From Chersky-840 sp963764205 (GTDB lineage: Bacteria > Actinomycetota > Acidimicrobiia > Acidimicrobiales > UBA8190): a DNA stretch of 64,000 bases. This document shows, piece by piece, positions 61,922-64,000 of the stretch. The notes below the pieces were generated by a model. The model made no database searches, was not told the origin of the DNA, and saw nothing but the letters and a program-made list of their open reading frames with translations. The stretch is from the NCBI GenBank assembly GCA_963764205.1, contig CAVXRN010000006.1:682001-746000 (forward strand), given 5' to 3'. Numbering within the stretch: the first letter of the stretch is position 1; every line of letters begins with the position of its first letter. The position numbers and the translations under genes are program-made.

Positions 61922-62671
61922 TCAGACCAACGCCGCGCAGGCGTCGTCGCCGCGTGCGCGCGACGACAGCACCACCGGGATCGGCTCGTCCGCGGCCTCC
62001 CCGCACAGCCCCGCCAGGAGCCCGCGGACGAGCCCGCGGTCGACGGCACAGATGACGGGGTGTTGGGTGGCGGCCTCACCGAAGGGGCAGTGCTCGGCCA
62101 CCACGGCCGTGGCGTCGCCGCGATCCTCGGCGTGAGCGGCGAAGCCGTGCGCGGTGAGTGCTTCTGCGATGGTGTGCATCGCGGCGCGCACCGAGCGTTG
62201 TCCTTCGCCCGGCTCCATGCGATCGGCGAGGACGCGTCCGTAGTTCTCTCCGAGCCGTTCGGCCATGCGTTCGGCTTCGACGGGGCCGAGGAGCTCGAGG
62301 GCGTCCGCCAGCAGCGCCACGATCAGGTCGTCGCGGTGGTTGGCGAAGTCCAAGGTGGGGTCGCCGCCGGGGCCGTCCGCGGCCCGGTAGCGCTTCGAGG
62401 GCCTCCCCGCGCCGGCGGTGGGGGAGCGCTCGAGGCTCACCTCGAGGTACCCGCCCGCGGCCAGGCGGTCCAGATGGTGGCGCGCCACGTTCGGGTGCAC
62501 GGAGAACTCCGTCGCCAACTCCGACGCGGTCGCCCCGGGGTGTGACCGCACGAAGAGGTAGATCTCGCGACGGGTCGGGTCACCGAAGGCCGAGGTCACC
62601 GCCGCCACTGCGGCGGAGAACCTGCGGTCGGCGGGGCCGACTCCCGCCAAATTCGGGCGCTGATTGCACAC
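61922..62671 (-). CDS. SufR-like Fe-S-sensing winged-helix regulator
   Basis: A 249-residue protein from GTG 62671. The wHTH is at about 20-85 (FGDPTRREIYLFVRSHPGAT; FSVHPNVARHHLDRLAAGGY), followed by the basic SKRYRA wing and helical middle. Four late cysteines, Cys195, 208, 223 and 245, have spacing Cx12Cx14Cx21C; the first three resemble the Cx12Cx13C ligand set of SufR. The gene sits between a desulfurase gene and mrp. A perfect 17-bp palindrome overlaps the start, and a TAGACT -10 box inside it suggests a leaderless, autorepressed transcript. Confidence 0.83.
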   Translation of the reverse strand: MCNQRPNLAGVGPADRRFSAAVAAVTSAFGDPTRREIYLFVRSHPGATASELATEFSVHPNVARHHLDRLAAGGYLEVSLERSPTAGAGRPSKRYRAADGPGGDPTLDFANHRDDLIVALLADALELLGPVEAERMAERLGENYGRVLADRMEPGEGQRSVRAAMHTIAEALTAHGFAAHAEDRGDATAVVAEHCPFGEAATQHPVICAVDRGLVRGLLAGLCGEAADEPIPVVLSSRARGDDACAALV

Positions 62672-62686
62672 CGGTAGTCTACCGGT
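62670..62686. promoter_or_regulatory. Perfect palindrome at the SufR-like gene start
   Basis: ACCGGTAG-T-CTACCGGT: perfect 8-bp arms. It overlaps the regulator GTG (62669-62671) and lies 56 bp from the divergent mrp GTG. Its minus-strand centre reads TAGACT, a likely -10 box for a leaderless start at the GTG. Binding would block both directions. Confidence 0.7.
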
Positions 62687-62741
62687 TGGGTGCGGCGTAA
62701 TCCCTGGTCGCGCCGCCGGACCCCTTTTCCGAGAGAGGCGC

Positions 62742-63937
62742 CGTGGCTCCGACCGATGCCGAGGTACGCGCCGCCGCCGCGGCCGTCGAGGACCCCACGC
62801 TGCGCCGCGACCTGGGTGAGCTCGGCATGGTGCGGTCGGTGCGGTCGGGACGTCGCCAGGCCTCGGTCGTCGTCGGCGCTGCCCGTCGAACGGTGGCCCG
62901 CCGCCGACGAGCTCGTCGACCTGGTCGTGCGCAAGGTCGGAGCAGTGCCCGGGGTGGGCGAGGTGAAGGTCGAGCTGTCGGTCATGACCGGCGACGAGCG
63001 CCTGGACCTCCATCGTCGTCTCGCACTGGGCCCCGGAGGCGAGCCCGTCGGTCCCGTCGCCCCGGTGCTCGGGGCCCAGGCCCACACGCACGGCCCCGGT
63101 GGCCCACCACCGCCGCTCGGGCACGAAGCGGGGCGCCCCAACCGGTTCATGGCCCCGGGATCGCGCACCCGGGTGATCGGTATCTCGTCGGGCAAGGGCG
63201 GCGTGGGCAAGTCGTCGGTGACGGTGAACCTGGCCGTCGCCTTGGCGGCCCGGGGCCACGAGGTCGGGCTGCTCGACGCCGATGTCTACGGCTTCTCCGT
63301 GCCGAAGATGCTCGGGGTGACGGTGGGACCGGTGGCCATCGACGACCTCCTCGTGCCCCCGGTCGTCCACGGCGTCCGGTGCCTGTCGATGGGTTTCTTC
63401 GTGCCCGACGAGCAGCCGGTGATCTGGCGCGGGCCCATGTTGCACAAGGCGCTCGAGCAGTTCCTCGTCGACTCGTACTGGGGAGAGCCGGACTTCCTGC
63501 TCATCGACATGCCTCCGGGCACCGGCGACGTGACCTTGTCGTTGGGGCAGTACCTGCCGCGCACCGAGATCGTGGTGGTGACGACCCCACAAGCCGCCGC
63601 GCAACGCGTCGCCCAGCGCTCGGCCTACGCGGCGAAGAAGCTCAAACTGGCGGTGCGGGGCGTGGTCGAGAACCTGTCGTGGTTCACCGGCGACGACGGC
63701 ACGCGCTACGAGCTCTTCGGCGCCGGGGGTGGCCAGGAGCTGGCCGACGATCTCGAGGTCCCCTTGCTGGGCCAGGTCCCGCTCGTCCCCGCGCTGCGGG
63801 TGGGCGGCGACACCGGCGTGCCGGTGCGGGTGGCGGATCCGGCCGGAGAAGCGGCGCTGGCCTTCGATGCCCTGGCCACCCGGGTCGAGGAGCTCGGGCC
63901 GGCCCGTATCTACCGGCGCGAGCTCAACGTACGGTGA
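62742..63937 (+). CDS. mrp: Mrp/ApbC-type Fe-S cluster carrier ATPase (one frameshift)
   Basis: GTG 62742 has GAGAGG 5 nt upstream and starts APTDAEVRAAAAAVEDPTLR, LGELGMVRSVRSG, the MIP18/DUF59-like N-terminal domain. Near 62875-62890 one missing base is needed to continue ALPVERWPAADELVDLVVRK and the P-loop ATPase: VIGISSGKGGVGKSSVTVNL (deviant Walker A), DADVYGFSVPKMLGV, DMPPGTGDVTLSLGQYLPRT. The corrected length is about 399 residues. It carries Fe-S clusters to apoproteins; no CPxC pair is seen. The open second frame runs 62690-63937. Confidence 0.88.
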
Positions 63938-64000
63938 ACGAGTCCACGCCTCTGGGCAGCCTGGCGCGATCCCAACCGAGGTCCGACACGGCGATACCCA
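63935..64000 (+). CDS. Start of a downstream gene, cut by the window edge
   Basis: A GTG at 63935 overlaps the mrp stop as GTGA, and the frame VNESTPLGSLARSQPRSDTA stays open to base 64000. About 22 codons are visible, too few to identify. The overlap, as elsewhere in this genome, supports a coupled gene. Confidence 0.4.

Overview
The window is high-GC bacterial chromosome with dense gene packing, many GTG starts and many 4-bp stop/start overlaps. A mycothiol-type enzyme, an F420-type luciferase-like gene, a WS/DGAT wax ester/triacylglycerol synthase, a UPF0182 protein and PadR/ArsR/HxlR regulators point to Actinomycetota. A complete System I (Ccm) cytochrome c maturation operon argues against the well-known mycobacterial and streptomycete lineages and suggests a deeper branch such as Acidimicrobiia; that placement is inference.

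Layout. 1-1.5 kb: end of a UPF0182 gene and an initiator tRNA gene. 1.46-6.07 kb: a small island bounded by a 49-bp direct repeat of the tRNA 3' half; it holds hipBA with palindromic operators, a tyrosine recombinase remnant, a doubly broken ECF sigma gene and its YCII/DGPF partner. 6.2-25 kb: accessory genes in small regulated modules: ArsR/SRPBCC/DHFR-like; PadR with an FtsX-type exporter and a lipoprotein; a rifampin phosphotransferase; a nonsense-interrupted luciferase-like gene; a methyltransferase ending in a 14-bp tandem repeat; OsmC and flavin oxidoreductase genes; an NB-ARC-type regulator; a MarR/GbsR-controlled DrrAB-like exporter; a second SRPBCC/ArsR module. 25-33 kb: metalloprotease, HxlR/MFS pair, Gfo/Idh oxidoreductase, WS/DGAT and esterase. 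33-38.4 kb: a branched-chain amino acid-type ABC transporter packed into three genes by LivH-LivM and LivG-LivF fusions. 38.4-52.9 kb: SDR, amidohydrolase, mycothiol enzyme, divergent valS and cysS, cold shock protein, MFS, acyl-CoA dehydrogenase, LMW phosphatase, TetR, glycosyltransferase, enoyl-CoA hydratase and gmd. 52.9-60.8 kb: ccdA and ccmABCDEFGHI. 60.8-64 kb: cysteine desulfurase, a SufR-like regulator with a palindromic operator, and the Fe-S carrier gene mrp.

How the genes work together: CcdA and CcmG would carry reductant to apocytochrome c while CcmABCDE deliver haem to the CcmF/CcmH ligation complex. The desulfurase, SufR-like regulator and Mrp form an Fe-S assembly and sensing group. 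WS/DGAT, the esterase, acyl-CoA dehydrogenase and enoyl-CoA hydratase suggest storage-lipid and acyl-CoA turnover. Several regulator/target pairs carry visible palindromes, so these modules look self-regulated.

Caution: eight otherwise convincing genes need a one-base frameshift correction (four in the ccm operon), two carry in-frame stops, and one lacks a standard start codon. Sequence errors are the simplest common explanation, but real decay cannot be excluded for the island genes.
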